Assembly (NCBI GenBank): GCA_030618505.1
Contig: JAUXDF010000115.1
Location: forward strand, 1 to 8,359
Source of the DNA: Spongiibacteraceae bacterium
Lineage (GTDB): Bacteria; Pseudomonadota; Gammaproteobacteria; Pseudomonadales; PIVM01
DNA: 8,359 nucleotides
Direction of reading: 5' to 3'
Shown here: piece after piece, positions 1 through 6,846 of the stretch
How the letters are laid out: each line of letters starts with the position of its first letter
Position numbering within the stretch: position 1 is the stretch's first letter
Notes under the pieces: generated by a model
What the model saw: only the letters and a program-made list of their open reading frames with translations
Database searches by the model: none
What the model was told of the DNA's origin: nothing
Program-made: the position numbers and the translations under genes

Positions 1-2089
1 CTTCCAGGTTTTCAAGTTCGTTGAGATCTTTACGGGGGAATATCATGACCCGGTATATACCGTCTTTACTGAGCCAGCGTTCGGAGAGCTCTTTGGGTAG
101 AGTCTCGATAGAAACAGAGTCTGCGCCAAGCCCCTTAAACAAGCTATTCATGGTGTCGGGCAAAGTATCTAGTAAACTAAACTGAAGTTTATCCAGCATC
201 GCCTTGTTCTCTGGCGGGGATTCTGATTTAAGAATGACAAGATACTGCTCCAGAACTTCGTCAAGCTGACGCAAATGCTCTGAGAACGAACTATCCGCAT
301 GGGTTGCCAGATTTTTCTTAACCGCCATCTGAAACTTATTAAGTGCCAATATATTATTCTGGAGGGTATCATCATGCGGTGAAGGGAAGCTTGTTAACTG
401 TAGCCCCATCAGCAAAGACAACTCCTCGATAATAGCAAGTTTTTCTTGCTGATCATTTGGCACAAAATCGAGAATCGTGATTGCATTTTCAACGGAGTTC
501 AGTTGTTTCAGTTTTTGCACAGTATTGAGTGCATCCTTTTTATTTGTAGCCAGTACCGTTAACGTCATTGGTGAAGTTTGCTTGGTTTTTAGCAGTTCCT
601 TAAATGTGGTGACTGACTCGCTGCTGGGGTCGCGCAAATTGAGTGGATTGAAATCGAATCTGACCTGCGTAAGAGAACTAATAGCTGCCACGATGAGAAC
701 CAATGATATCCACTTTATGAAGGTTTTATATCGCATGGGTAAAAAATATACCCATTCAGGAAACACAGCATCACATGATTTTGCTTTGACTGAACCCAAT
801 GGCAATATTATTAGCAGTGCAGGCAATGCCGTCAAGGTAATTAACAGGGCGATAAACATACCCGCACCAGAAATTATGCCAAGCTCTGAAACACCGCTGT
901 AGGCGGTCGGAATGAACGAAAAAAAGCCGACTGAGGTAGTGATTGCACAGAGGGTAATTGAGGGCGCTACTTTATGGACTGCAGTGGTTAATGCTTGTTT
1001 TTGAGGTAGACCTTTCTGTAACAATTCCTGATAGCGTAGGCACAGCTGAATAGCATAATCAACACCAATACCAATGTACAAAACTGAAAAGGCAATGGAA
1101 ATAAGATTGAGGTGGCCGATGGCGAGCGTGGCAAAACCGGCAGTTAGTATCAAGCCCATTAGCAAAACGATGAGCGTGATGAGCGTCAATTTTAGAGACC
1201 TGAAACCAAGCAGCAAGGCAATACATACCAGGACCATGGAAAACAACGAGGCCAATTGTGCACTGTGCTGAACACTTTCCAGTTCTTCATGCTCCAGTAC
1301 CACTTCACCGGTGAGGCGTATTCGAGTGTCGGGAAAAGTTTGTCCGACATTTTCCACGATAGCTTGAACCACCGTGAGTGATTTTTCTGCAGGCATCATT
1401 GAACTAAAATCAAGCTTTGGCTTGAGCAAAATAAAGCGCTGGGTGGTCAACAAATCCTGATCTGCTCCGAACATCAACTGCTGCCATGAGAGTTGATAAT
1501 TTTCACCATCAAGAACCGCTCGAATGGCTGCTCGTATCGTGTTCAGTAAAGGGTTTAGATCGACCGGCAATTCACCCTCTCCAGTGTTGATAGCAAGCTC
1601 TATGATCGATAGTAGACTCTTCAGGCTGTTGTCCTGCGCCAATGTGCCTAAGAAGGGTTGTGCTTCTGTCAGTTGGGCTGCCAGTTCTTCGATATCATCG
1701 AGCTCAAGATAAAGTAGGCCATGCTTATCAAAATATGGCCCTTCACCGGGAATATAGACCGATTCGATATACTGTTTTTCATTCCGAAATTGCTGGCCGA
1801 GATACGATAATGCTCTCGTTGTCAGTTCAGGTGATTTTGCGTCTACTACAACCAGGATTGCCTGGTCATCCTGTGGGAAAGCTTGTAAAAAGCGTTGTCG
1901 ATCCTTTTGGAAAGGTAAATCCGATGATAATATTTTGGTTGTGTCGGTATCTATCGTCAGGTTTTCAACGGTGTAGTACAGGCTGAATCCGCAAGCAATG
2001 CAGATTATTAGGAGCAGTACTTTGGGATTGCTTAGTAATAGCTCTTCCAGAGCAGCAAGCGGTTTTCTTAATGCTTTGATAATTTTCAT
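1..2089 (-). CDS. hpnN: HpnN-like RND/MMPL family exporter, C-terminus cut off by the window edge
   Basis: Open without a stop from ATG at 2089 to the left edge, giving 696 codons; the HpnN family is usually about 850-880 residues, so the last fifth is missing. It is predicted to be an inner-membrane exporter of the RND superfamily; HpnN members move hopanoids to the outer membrane, but this substrate is inferred. A first membrane helix lies at about residues 22-41, followed by a large periplasmic loop to about 275. A block of five helices follows at about 278-430, carrying GIGVDY at 340-345, the GxGxDY-type signature of MMPL/RND proteins. A further helix at about 460-473 leads into FNPLNLRDP (480-488), a stretch typical of HpnN. 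The start overlaps the stop of the DUF2459-type gene by four bases (ATGA), and no strong Shine-Dalgarno is visible, so translation is probably coupled. A general MMPL exporter with another lipid cargo is the main alternative. Confidence 0.82.
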   Translation of the reverse strand, partial: MKIIKALRKPLAALEELLLSNPKVLLLIICIACGFSLYYTVENLTIDTDTTKILSSDLPFQKDRQRFLQAFPQDDQAILVVVDAKSPELTTRALSYLGQQFRNEKQYIESVYIPGEGPYFDKHGLLYLELDDIEELAAQLTEAQPFLGTLAQDNSLKSLLSIIELAINTGEGELPVDLNPLLNTIRAAIRAVLDGENYQLSWQQLMFGADQDLLTTQRFILLKPKLDFSSMMPAEKSLTVVQAIVENVGQTFPDTRIRLTGEVVLEHEELESVQHSAQLASLFSMVLVCIALLLGFRSLKLTLITLIVLLMGLILTAGFATLAIGHLNLISIAFSVLYIGIGVDYAIQLCLRYQELLQKGLPQKQALTTAVHKVAPSITLCAITTSVGFFSFIPTAYSGVSELGIISGAGMFIALLITLTALPALLIILPLGSVKAKSCDAVFPEWVYFLPMRYKTFIKWISLVLIVAAISSLTQVRFDFNPLNLRDPSSESVTTFKELLKTKQTSPMTLTVLATNKKDALNTVQKLKQLNSVENAITILDFVPNDQQEKLAIIEELSLLMGLQLTSFPSPHDDTLQNNILALNKFQMAVKKNLATHADSSFSEHLRQLDEVLEQYLVILKSESPPENKAMLDKLQFSLLDTLPDTMNSLFKGLGADSVSIETLPKELSERWLSKDGIYRVMIFPRKDLNELENLE

Positions 2090-2796
2090 CTGTATTTCTT
2101 GGTTTTTTCCAGGGCATTACTAACTTTTCCAGTAGCAATGCCATCTTTTTGAATAACCATTCCAAAAGATTGGACTTGGGACATCAATTCCTCAGCTGTG
2201 ATGATAAAAGCGGGGCTAATCGGATAACCAGCAGCTTGAAAAACTTTTGCAGTCCAAACATTACAGGTTTTGAACAAATGGTATGTTTCTCCAGATAAAT
2301 AAAACTGACTGTTACCGTAAAGACCTTTACCAATAGGTTTTGAGATACCATCCGGGCCTTTGTAATAACTTGCCGCAATATAACGTATCATACGTTCAAA
2401 ACCATCATTAGACAGGCGAACTTCGATAATTTCACTCAAAGGAAAATAGGAAGTAATCGCCTTATTAAAACCAACGATGTGCAGAACACTAGCTGTAGGC
2501 CAGAGTATCGCTTTTATGGCTATGCCGAAGTGAGGGTTTGGTGTCTGATAGTACTCCTTGTCGCCCCAGCCGACTTCAAGATACCAGGCACTGGGGAAGT
2601 CCTTGCTCTCCGGCCAAAGGGTATCGGGTATATCAGCCCGTTTTATAACAATTCCGGCATGCCAACCATGGTTGACCAGATAGATTATTTTTTCTGAATC
2701 AATAGGGTTGACTGGATACAACTCATTGACAGAACTGCACGATTCAGAGGTCAAAACTATAATCAGCGATAAAATGAAACGTATTATTCTATTCAT
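2086..2796 (-). CDS. DUF2459 (TIGR02117-like) conserved envelope protein, possible lipoprotein
   Basis: A protein of 236 residues with the conserved blocks of the DUF2459/TIGR02117 family, first noticed beside urease genes and of unknown function. Blocks seen: NHGWHAGIV (42-50), VGWGDKEYY (75-83) and TCNVWTAKVFQAAG (177-190). His46 and Cys178 lie in the two best-conserved blocks and could form a cysteine-type catalytic site, but that is only a guess. The N-terminus has a short hydrophobic stretch (4-16) ending at Cys20. The residues before it (SES) make a poor lipobox, so export is likely and lipid attachment uncertain. AGGAG at 2799-2803 sits only two bases before the ATG, shorter than usual; no better start is seen. 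The stop overlaps the start of the HpnN-like exporter, which suggests that the two act together in the cell envelope. Confidence 0.8.
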   Translation of the reverse strand: MNRIIRFILSLIIVLTSESCSSVNELYPVNPIDSEKIIYLVNHGWHAGIVIKRADIPDTLWPESKDFPSAWYLEVGWGDKEYYQTPNPHFGIAIKAILWPTASVLHIVGFNKAITSYFPLSEIIEVRLSNDGFERMIRYIAASYYKGPDGISKPIGKGLYGNSQFYLSGETYHLFKTCNVWTAKVFQAAGYPISPAFIITAEELMSQVQSFGMVIQKDGIATGKVSNALEKTKKYR

Positions 2797-2945
2797 AGCT
2801 CCTGTTTATAGTAAATCATGAGGATAGACAAACGATTTAGTTTGTCATATATCCCTTCCAGGCATACTTTTAGTGTGTCTTTTGTGCATGGAGGCTTGAA
2901 TGCCGATACGACCGATTGAGAGAATTTCCGTGAAACTTCAGTCAA
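2797..2945. other. Intergenic gap with a possible promoter region for the DUF2459-hpnN pair
   Basis: 149 bases lie between the permease stop and the DUF2459-type start; both genes are on the minus strand. No coding frame is convincing here. The main feature is an inverted repeat at 2827-2846, listed separately. On the minus strand a TATATG hexamer near 2844-2849 could be a -10 box, but no good -35 box stands 16-18 bases upstream, so no promoter is called. There is no GC-rich hairpin with a T run to end the permease transcript. Confidence 0.4.
2827..2846. repeat. Perfect 7-bp inverted repeat with 6-bp spacer upstream of the DUF2459-type gene
   Basis: GACAAAC and GTTTGTC flank GATTTA. The arms are exact and end cleanly. 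The repeat centre is about 40 bases upstream of the DUF2459-type start, a normal place for a repressor or activator site. It could also be an RNA hairpin, but it lacks the T run of an intrinsic terminator. Confidence 0.45.
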
Positions 2946-4004
2946 TCAATTGCTTGAATAATATTTATGATACAACTCAACCATCGTTATAAATAGAATA
3001 GCAATAACCGGTCCATAGAAGATTCCACCAACTCCAAAAACAGTCATCCCGCCGATAATAGTGAACAGTATAAGTAATGAATTTATTTGAATTCTCTTGC
3101 CTATAAATATAGGTTTGAACCAATTTTCTGTGAGAAATGCTAATACAGAACAATAAATGAACAGTGCAATACTGGTAAAGGTTTCACCTATAATTGCCAA
3201 GTAGATGCAAGCTGGTATATAGATAATCGACATTCCCAATAAAGGAATAAATGCCAATATAATCATGATTGTTGTCCATAAAACCACTAAATTGATTCCA
3301 GCAATCCAAAAACCGATTCCGGCTAAAATACCTTGTATCAGTCCGCCTAAGCCATTGCAAACCAGAGTTACAAAATTCATTTGATTGAATTTCTCAATAA
3401 TCAATTCCTCCTGGTCATTTGGAAGAGGTGAAAATTCCAGTAAGAATTTTTTTAGCGGGATACCTTCGGCCAGCAAAGCATAAATTACCAAAATCATAAT
3501 CACAAAATCAAATAAGAAACTTACTATATTTCCAACAATGTTGTTTATCGTAGAAATAACAATACCGGAAAAATTTTTAATTTGATTAACCACTTCATTG
3601 ATAACGTTATCCATATTGACTTCGATACCAAGCTTGGAACTTAAATTTTTTACCGCTTCAGCAAAATACCCGTCACCGAAGAAAAAATTGTTCACCAATT
3701 CATTATTGATTCCTGCTGCTAAATGTTTATATAAAGTTATAGCCTCTTTTGATAATACAAACGATAGGTATATCGTCGGAAAAATAACAACGACAATAAC
3801 TATAAAACACATAATTATGGCTGCAACTCTTCGTGTTAATTGTGTTTTTTCTAAAAGCCGCAGATACGCTGGATATATACTTCCAGTGATGATTGCTGCA
3901 AATATTATGGCTCCCAGAAAAGGCTTCATCATCATCCATAACAAATAAATCAACAATATTAAAACAGCTGAAAAATACAAATTTGGAACATTTAACTGTC
4001 GCAA
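2946..4004 (-). CDS. AI-2E/PerM family (UPF0118) membrane permease
   Basis: A polytopic membrane protein of 352 residues from the chosen start, the usual size for the AI-2E transporter family. Helices are seen at about 10-45, 60-85, 155-180, 215-250 and 255-340. The family's C-terminal blocks are present as FIPLLG (252-257) and GGIFYGPVIAILF (326-338). Family members have been linked to autoinducer-2 export, to Na+/H+ exchange and to other tasks, so the substrate cannot be named. The frame opens at a TTG at 4040, but a second TTG at 4004 has AAAGGAGG (4010-4017) five bases before it, and 4040 has no such site; 4004 is therefore chosen. It follows amrA by 66 bases on the same strand. Its DNA is clearly A+T richer than its neighbours, which hints at a separate origin. 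Confidence 0.85.
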   Translation of the reverse strand: MRQLNVPNLYFSAVLILLIYLLWMMMKPFLGAIIFAAIITGSIYPAYLRLLEKTQLTRRVAAIIMCFIVIVVVIFPTIYLSFVLSKEAITLYKHLAAGINNELVNNFFFGDGYFAEAVKNLSSKLGIEVNMDNVINEVVNQIKNFSGIVISTINNIVGNIVSFLFDFVIMILVIYALLAEGIPLKKFLLEFSPLPNDQEELIIEKFNQMNFVTLVCNGLGGLIQGILAGIGFWIAGINLVVLWTTIMIILAFIPLLGMSIIYIPACIYLAIIGETFTSIALFIYCSVLAFLTENWFKPIFIGKRIQINSLLILFTIIGGMTVFGVGGIFYGPVIAILFITMVELYHKYYSSN

Positions 4005-4009
4005 GATTT

Positions 4010-4017
4010 CCTCCTTT
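4010..4017 (-). promoter_or_regulatory. Strong Shine-Dalgarno that sets the permease start at TTG 4004
   Basis: On the minus strand AAAGGAGG is followed by AAATC and then TTG. Spacing and match to the 16S rRNA tail are close to ideal. It lies inside the longer frame that begins at TTG 4040, so it argues against the longer form. Confidence 0.75.
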
Positions 4018-4070
4018 GTTAAAACAAAATTCTCCGTCAAACTTTACGGATTTTAATAAAGCCTTACTTC

Positions 4071-4622
4071 TTAAAAACTCTCCGTGGTATAGCGATAGGC
4101 TCGAAGCTCTCGTGACCAGTAATTTTTGGGTAATCCAGCCTTCATTTTTAGATGATGAATAAAATCAGCTGGTTTGGGCAGGGATTCCCAAACCGAAGGT
4201 AAAAATGTGGCTCGATGTGAGCTATCATCAAGGATAAGGCCATCAATATCAGGTCGAAGCTGTTGGATTAACTCTGCTTCAGACTGGCAAGGTATACTTT
4301 CAGCGGGACTCAGAATAGAAAGGTGGATGCTAAGATCACCTAGTTCAGATTCTTCTAAAGGCGGGAATCGGGGATCAGAAAACGCAGCGGCATAGCTGTT
4401 TTCAGCAATATCTTCGGCCAGAGGCCTGCGTGCTTCTAGCATGCCGATACAGCCGCGTAATTGCCCCTGTTTTTCCAGAGTAACGAAGGTGGCTCGTTGC
4501 ACAATGAGCTCATCAGCCATTGTAGCGGGATCTATCTGCAATGGGCGGCCATATTTCAGACCATGTTCTATAGAGGCTTTGGCTAGATCTTTTAGTGTTT
4601 GTCTGTGGCTATCGGATAACAT
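4071..4622 (-). CDS. amrA: AmmeMemoRadiSam system protein A (AMMECR1 domain)
   Basis: A protein of 183 residues, a normal full length for the stand-alone AMMECR1 domain. The hallmark LRGCIG is at 55-60, inside the run that ends the first half of the domain. FSDPRFPPL (81-89) and the run from TFLPSVW (139-145) to about 164 match the other conserved blocks. The protein is expected to be cytosolic, and its activity is not established. Cys58 in the hallmark is the residue most often proposed as functional. Its ATG shares one base with the amrB stop (TAATG), and no Shine-Dalgarno is seen, so it is probably translated by ribosomes finishing amrB. Presence next to amrB and amrS places it in the three-part AmmeMemoRadiSam set (TIGR04335 type). 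Confidence 0.93.
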   Translation of the reverse strand: MLSDSHRQTLKDLAKASIEHGLKYGRPLQIDPATMADELIVQRATFVTLEKQGQLRGCIGMLEARRPLAEDIAENSYAAAFSDPRFPPLEESELGDLSIHLSILSPAESIPCQSEAELIQQLRPDIDGLILDDSSHRATFLPSVWESLPKPADFIHHLKMKAGLPKNYWSRELRAYRYTTESF

Positions 4623-5428
4623 TATGCTGATGTTGGCTCAGTGAATAGATAGGCACCGTAACCGACCACGTTGTCCTTGCTGCCAGCAGTATCACCTGAA
4701 TTTCTCAAATCAAGAACGCTAGCTTCTAGAGGGTGGCGTTGTGCAAAAGTAAGCAATCCTCTTATCCCAACACAACCACAAGCATGTTGTGAATCTACCG
4801 TGTTCACATCCAGGTCTAGAATAGCCTGTGAAGTAGTCTGATCGAGTTGCTGTGCTGTTTGATATTGATGATAGTGACTGAGATCGGAACTGATAACGAT
4901 TAATGTTTCAGGACCTCCCCAAAGGGTTTCGATGATTTTGGCGATTAGTTGAGGATTAGCATCTCCAGCCACTATCGGCACGATTGCAAATTTATCCAGT
5001 ATGTATTGCAAAAAAGGCAGTTGAACTTCCAGGCTATGTTCAGCAGCATGGGCTTCATCAATGACATGAACGCCAGCTATTTCTGATAATTTGGCTTGAG
5101 CCTTTTTGTCTACAGGGATAGGTCCCAAAGGTGTATCAAAATTATCAGCACTACTGATAGCGACCCCATTAAAACCAACGCGATGTGAAGGGCCAATGAT
5201 GACCACGCGACTTATGAGCTGGCGATAGGGTTCAAGTAGTGCAAAAGCACTGGCGGCAATTGGACCGGAATAGATATAACCGGCATGAGGGACTATGAGC
5301 ACCTTCGGGGCTGTAGCAACTGAAGCTGGTGTCGCTTGTGCCAGATCCTGTTCAATCATGTCACTGAGAACGTCAGGATTTTCTGGATAAAACATTCCGG
5401 CGACAGCCGGTGGTCGAATAATTTCCAT
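4622..5428 (-). CDS. amrB: AmmeMemoRadiSam system protein B (Memo-like)
   Basis: A 268-residue Memo family protein, related in fold to extradiol dioxygenases. The motifs are HAGYIYSG (48-55), GPSHRVGFNGVA (79-90), EHSLEVQLPFLQ (130-141), SSDLSHY (180-186) and CGCVG (217-221). His48, His82, Asp182, His185 and Cys217 line up with the metal-binding residues of human MEMO1 (His49, His81, Asp189, His192, Cys244), so a bound metal, reported as iron or copper in MEMO1, is likely. Two ATGs are possible. The one at 5434 touches TAGGAG with no gap, while the one at 5428 has six bases of spacing and begins MEIIRPPAVAG, as in relatives; 5428 is chosen. It forms an operon with amrA downstream and is divergent from amrS. 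Confidence 0.94.
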   Translation of the reverse strand: MEIIRPPAVAGMFYPENPDVLSDMIEQDLAQATPASVATAPKVLIVPHAGYIYSGPIAASAFALLEPYRQLISRVVIIGPSHRVGFNGVAISSADNFDTPLGPIPVDKKAQAKLSEIAGVHVIDEAHAAEHSLEVQLPFLQYILDKFAIVPIVAGDANPQLIAKIIETLWGGPETLIVISSDLSHYHQYQTAQQLDQTTSQAILDLDVNTVDSQHACGCVGIRGLLTFAQRHPLEASVLDLRNSGDTAGSKDNVVGYGAYLFTEPTSA

Positions 5429-5434
5429 AACCAT

Positions 5435-5446
5435 CTCCTATAGGAG
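5435..5446. repeat. 12-bp perfect palindrome covering the amrB ribosome binding site
   Basis: CTCCTATAGGAG is identical on both strands. On the minus strand its right half (TAGGAG) is the amrB Shine-Dalgarno. In the mRNA, CTCC could pair with GGAG around a TATA loop and partly hide the site; as DNA it could be an operator. Neither is proven, and a chance palindrome is possible. Confidence 0.5.
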
Positions 5447-5459
5447 TAATATTAACCTC

Positions 5460-5488
5460 AGTATCCTGCAGGTATTTCAGGATTGCAA
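5460..5488 (-). promoter_or_regulatory. Candidate sigma-70 promoter of amrBA
   Basis: On the minus strand TTGCAA (5483-5488) is followed, after exactly 17 bases, by GATACT (5460-5465). Each box matches four of six consensus bases. This would start the transcript near 5453, about 25 bases upstream of the amrB ATG. No equally good pair is seen for amrS; TTTAAT at 5496-5501 may be its -10 box, with a weak -35. Confidence 0.4.
5463..5483. repeat. Inverted repeat in the amrB-amrS divergent control region
   Basis: ATCCTG (5463-5468) and CAGGAT (5478-5483) form a 6-bp dyad with nine bases between. The left arm overlaps a separate 8-bp palindrome, CCTGCAGG (5465-5472). The dyad fills the spacer of the candidate amrBA promoter, where a bound regulator could act on both divergent genes. 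Confidence 0.35.
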
Positions 5489-5508
5489 GATTTCTTTTAA
5501 TAAGTAGT

Positions 5509-5514
5509 GAGGTG
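5509..5514 (+). promoter_or_regulatory. Shine-Dalgarno that sets the amrS start at ATG 5522
   Basis: GAGGTG stands seven bases before ATG 5522. The alternative GTG start at 5507 would place this site inside the gene and has no site of its own. Confidence 0.65.
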
Positions 5515-5521
5515 TATAGCT

Positions 5522-6622
5522 ATGAATGATTCAGTTATTGCTAGCGAAACATTTCCAGAAGCAGTAGCAACAAAATACTGGCATTTGCTGGAAGATGGTC
5601 GGGTTCAATGTGATCTTTGTCCCAGGTTTTGTAAATTACATGAAGGGCAACGCGGTTTATGTTTTGTTCGCGCCAATCAGGATAACAAGGTTGTTCTGAC
5701 TACATGGGGGCGATCCAGTGGCTTTGCGGTTGATCCAATAGAGAAAAAACCGTTGAATCACTTCTTGCCAGGCACACCAGTCCTTTCGTTTGGTACAGCC
5801 GGTTGTAATTTGGCTTGTAAATTCTGTCAGAACTGGGATATTAGTAAATCCAGAGAAATGGATACGCTGATGGCAAAAGCGACACCGGATATGATTGCTA
5901 ATAAGGCAAAAGAATTAGACTGCCGCAGTGTAGCCTATACCTATAATGACCCGGTTATTTTCCATGAATATGCGATTGAAGTAGCGCAGGCCTGTACAGA
6001 ACAGGGAATAAAGAATGTGGCTGTGACGGCGGGGTACGTGTGTCCTGAACCGAGAGCTGAATTTTACCGTTATATGGATGCTGCCAATGTTGATCTGAAA
6101 GCCTTTACTGAGGGTTTTTATCACAAACTGACGGGCTCTCATTTACAAACGGTTTTAGAAACGCTGGAATATATAAAACATGAAACCAATGTTTGGTTAG
6201 AGCTCACCACACTCATCATTCCGGGTGAAAATGATTCGGAAGATGAAATTCAGCAAATGACCCAATGGGTGGTTGAACACCTGGGAGCTGATGTACCGAT
6301 GCACTTTTCGGTCTTTCATCCAGACTGGAAAATGATGGACAAACCATCAACACCACCTGAAACAGTTCAGAAAGCAAGACAGATTGCATTGGATAATGGT
6401 GTTCACTATGCTTATGTTGGTAATATGCATGACAAAGTTGGTGATAGTACCTGGTGTTATCACTGTGGAGCCTTGCTAATTGGACGAGACTGGTACCAAT
6501 TAAGTGAATGGCAATTGACAGCAGAGGGTTGTTGTCAGAAGTGTGGTACTCATTGTGCTGGTGTGTTTGAAGAGCAACCTGGAAACTGGGGAGCCAAGAG
6601 GTTGGCGGTGAAGATGTCCTAA
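5522..6622 (+). CDS. amrS: AmmeMemoRadiSam system radical SAM enzyme
   Basis: A 366-residue radical SAM enzyme. The CX3CX2C cluster motif is CNLACKFC (Cys95, Cys99, Cys102), which holds the [4Fe-4S] cluster that cleaves S-adenosylmethionine. In front of it is a second cysteine group, Cys30, Cys33, Cys37 and Cys47, as in PflA-like relatives, and the C-terminus ends with a zinc-ribbon-like group (Cys312, Cys315, Cys338, Cys341 and nearby cysteines). The TIM-barrel core lies between, with AYTYNDP at 138-144 and DLKAF at 191-195. The family is TIGR04337-like; the substrate is unknown. It is divergent from amrBA across 93 bases. The start at 5522 is chosen for its Shine-Dalgarno; a GTG at 5507 would add five residues. 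Its stop codon overlaps the stop of a small minus-strand frame. Confidence 0.94.
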   Translation: MNDSVIASETFPEAVATKYWHLLEDGRVQCDLCPRFCKLHEGQRGLCFVRANQDNKVVLTTWGRSSGFAVDPIEKKPLNHFLPGTPVLSFGTAGCNLACKFCQNWDISKSREMDTLMAKATPDMIANKAKELDCRSVAYTYNDPVIFHEYAIEVAQACTEQGIKNVAVTAGYVCPEPRAEFYRYMDAANVDLKAFTEGFYHKLTGSHLQTVLETLEYIKHETNVWLELTTLIIPGENDSEDEIQQMTQWVVEHLGADVPMHFSVFHPDWKMMDKPSTPPETVQKARQIALDNGVHYAYVGNMHDKVGDSTWCYHCGALLIGRDWYQLSEWQLTAEGCCQKCGTHCAGVFEEQPGNWGAKRLAVKMS

Positions 6623-6747
6623 ATTTCCATTCCTTTGGTATGACTGTCGCCGCAAGTAGTGGCTTTGAGAAAAATTTCGGTTTCAGCGGGAATAGGAATG
6701 GGGAACTCCATGAGCTCAAGCGGGGTCTGATTTTCTATTATGATCAC
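6619..6747 (-). CDS. Possible 42-residue small protein, or the 3' part of a broken gene
   Basis: A frame from GTG 6747 to TAG 6619-6621, with another start at ATG 6711 that would give 30 residues. It reads like coding sequence, for instance MEFPIPIPAETEIF at 13-26 and TTCGDSHTKGMEI at the end. No family is recognised, no signal peptide or membrane helix is seen, and no clear Shine-Dalgarno precedes either start. It is convergent with amrS and its stop overlaps the amrS stop. It may not be an independent gene: removing one A from the A4 run just upstream (6754-6757) joins it to the frame described in the next entry. Confidence 0.3.
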   Translation of the reverse strand: MIIIENQTPLELMEFPIPIPAETEIFLKATTCGDSHTKGMEI

Positions 6748-6846
6748 TGAGGCTTTTCAATACCATTGCTTTCATTATATCCACCGTTTCTTGTGTTGCT
6801 GGAATACTGCCTTCTTGACCGCTAATGATTCTTTTCTTCTGGGTAT

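Noticed and set aside
477..902. A plus-strand frame of 141 codons with hydrophobic stretches at its start
   Set aside because: It lies wholly inside the HpnN-like exporter on the other strand, which has clear family motifs and an unbroken frame.
2946..4004. Calling the permease an autoinducer-2 exporter
   Set aside because: The family name overstates what is known; members have different substrates and no quorum-sensing gene is nearby.
4005..4040. The longer permease form starting at TTG 4040
   Set aside because: There is no ribosome binding site in front of it, while a near-perfect one precedes TTG 4004.
6627..6701. Inverted repeat CCATTCC / GGAATGG after amrS as a terminator
   Set aside because: The arms are about 60 bases apart, there is no T run, and both lie in the small coding-like frame, so chance is likely.
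6216..6719. A minus-strand frame of 167 codons
   Set aside because: Most of it is antisense to the C-terminal half of amrS, whose cysteine motifs show the real frame; no family features appear.
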